Positions 63,001-64,000 of a stretch of DNA of 64,000 nt are shown one piece after another; positions within the stretch are counted from its first letter, which is position 1, and the number at the start of each line of letters is the position of its first letter. The notes beneath the pieces are model-generated. The model searched no databases, was not told the origin of the DNA, and was given only the letters and a program-made list of their open reading frames with translations. This DNA comes from Tomocerus qinae. Lineage: Eukaryota; Arthropoda; Collembola; Entomobryomorpha; Tomoceridae. The stretch covers positions 18,117,001 to 18,181,000 of the forward strand of contig CM034550.1 of the NCBI GenBank assembly GCA_020055645.1. Direction: 5' to 3'. The translations under genes were made by a program, and so were the position numbers.

Positions 63001-64000
63001 AATTTCACTCACACTCAATACAGTATGCGAATTGCCAGTGCATACGAACCCAAGGAATTTATCTAATGTTCTAGCGCGCATATATTTATTTACATATATA
63101 TCTGTCAAGTTTCCATCCTTTCATGTGCATATAGGTAGAGCTAATCTTGAGGTTGCAGTTATTCGGCACGACTCACTATTCAGGTACAAAAGAGAAAGCA
63201 CATCGCAGAACATAAAACCCCAAATTTGCCTTCCTGTCGGGCATAGCTACTCAAACAGTTTGTTTGTTCAAACAGTACGTTCTGGTAAATAGTGTAACAA
63301 CTCATAAACTCTATAGAGTAGTATATAACGACTATCTTTAGGCTTCAGATAGTGAAATCAGCCAGCCGTAACTAAAGGCCTCGTTTAGCTTTGCATTCCT
63401 TAAGACCACATCCTTAGTGCCGATTGAGTAATACTCAATCATATTATGGAGAAGTGTATGGCTTTCAATAAACAGTTCCTGCCCTATTTTACTTTGAATA
63501 TATGCATCTTAATATATGGATTGTGCACATAAATGTAACAATGAGCAGGTACAGACACTGTTTAGTTTGGAAGATACTAGCATTTACTAAATGGCAAGAT
63601 CGATAACTGCTCCAACAAACCAAATACACATTTAAGGCCCTTAATGATTTCCAATTTGCACAAGGGGGTTGTTAATTGACAAACCAACAGGATAGGTGTA
63701 TAACTAAATATTGCAACACAAATAAACCTACCTGTTGTGTTTGCTAGGAAATGTTCCTCGTTCTGCCTACAGACAACAGAACAAGTGTGCGAAATTGAAA
63801 TGTGTTAATACTGAAGTACTACAATAGCAAACTTTCCATAAGAATAAAGTTGCTATTATTTCGTCTGTCTGTCTGTGGATTCTAAAAGTAGGAAATACGA
63901 ACCGCAGTTGTGACGTTGCAGTCCATTGAGTTTGAAATGTTGTACATTATGTCATATAGTTAGGTATGCACAGGAACAGGAAACATGCTTTTATATTACC
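60004..64000. other. upstream flank of the Dscam start, no gene recognised
   Basis: This region is AT-rich. Reading frames of up to 112 codons occur on both strands, but none shows a recognisable domain or consistent splice structure. It may hold the Dscam promoter and 5' UTR exons, which I cannot identify. A 12-bp inverted repeat lies near 62846-62884. Confidence 0.5.
62846..62884. repeat. inverted repeat (hairpin)
   Basis: The arm TATATTGCTCC at 62847-62857 is repeated in inverse at 62873-62883, with a 15-nt loop. One further A-T pair extends the stem to 12 bp. This is seen directly. Function is unknown and it may be chance in AT-rich DNA. Confidence 0.6.

Noticed and set aside
62954..63292. 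112-codon plus-strand open frame upstream of Dscam
   Set aside because: Composition is patchy, with no domain, no splice context and no similarity that I recognise; frames of this length occur by chance throughout the window.
1..64000. tRNA, rRNA, CRISPR or bacterial-type defence systems
   Set aside because: No matching signatures were found by eye; the window is eukaryotic intron-rich sequence. A tRNAscan or Rfam search would be needed to exclude small RNA genes.

Overview
The window looks like part of an arthropod nuclear genome. It is AT-rich, with long spliceosomal introns bounded by GT/AG and no prokaryotic operon structure. Most of it is occupied by one large gene on the minus strand, a Down syndrome cell adhesion molecule (Dscam) family receptor. 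I rebuilt it as 37 coding exons running from about 60003 down to a stop at 11377. All splice phases agree, and the joined reading frame is 6144 nt (2047 codons plus stop). The domain order is the canonical Dscam one: signal peptide, Ig1-Ig9, FN1-FN4, Ig10, FN5-FN6, one membrane helix and a cytoplasmic tail of about 350 residues. The extracellular part resembles insect Dscam proteins closely, and the tail resembles the non-hypervariable paralogs (Dscam2/3/4-like). An arthropod is therefore likely. A springtail or another hexapod is a guess, based partly on the style of the nested F-box gene.

Layout in transcript order, from high to low coordinates: 64000-60004 is upstream sequence with no recognisable gene. 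60003-59898 is a candidate start and signal-peptide exon. 59041-35282 carries Ig1 to Ig9. 31339-25878 carries FN1-FN4. 23566-21298 carries Ig10 and the start of FN5. 21517-19129 carries FN5-FN6. 16587-16426 carries the membrane helix. 15325-11377 carries the cytoplasmic tail, ending in a possible PDZ ligand. 11376-1 is about 11 kb of downstream sequence in which I see no gene, only small repeats.

The three positions that carry arrays of alternative exons in Drosophila Dscam1 (N-halves of Ig2, Ig3 and Ig7) are single-copy here. The Ig7 exon sits between introns of only 129 and 116 bp, so there is no space even for a Dscam2-style A/B pair. The Ig2 N-half is itself split by an extra 1388-bp intron.

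A second gene lies nested on the plus strand inside the Dscam intron between Ig9 and FN1. It has three exons (32060-34066) and encodes a 595-residue F-box protein with weak leucine-rich-repeat character. Introns also hold a 20-bp-unit minisatellite (49831-50060), a long near-perfect hairpin (57141-57237) and a few coding-like islands of doubtful meaning. I found no tRNA, rRNA, CRISPR array, intact transposon or novel multi-gene system.
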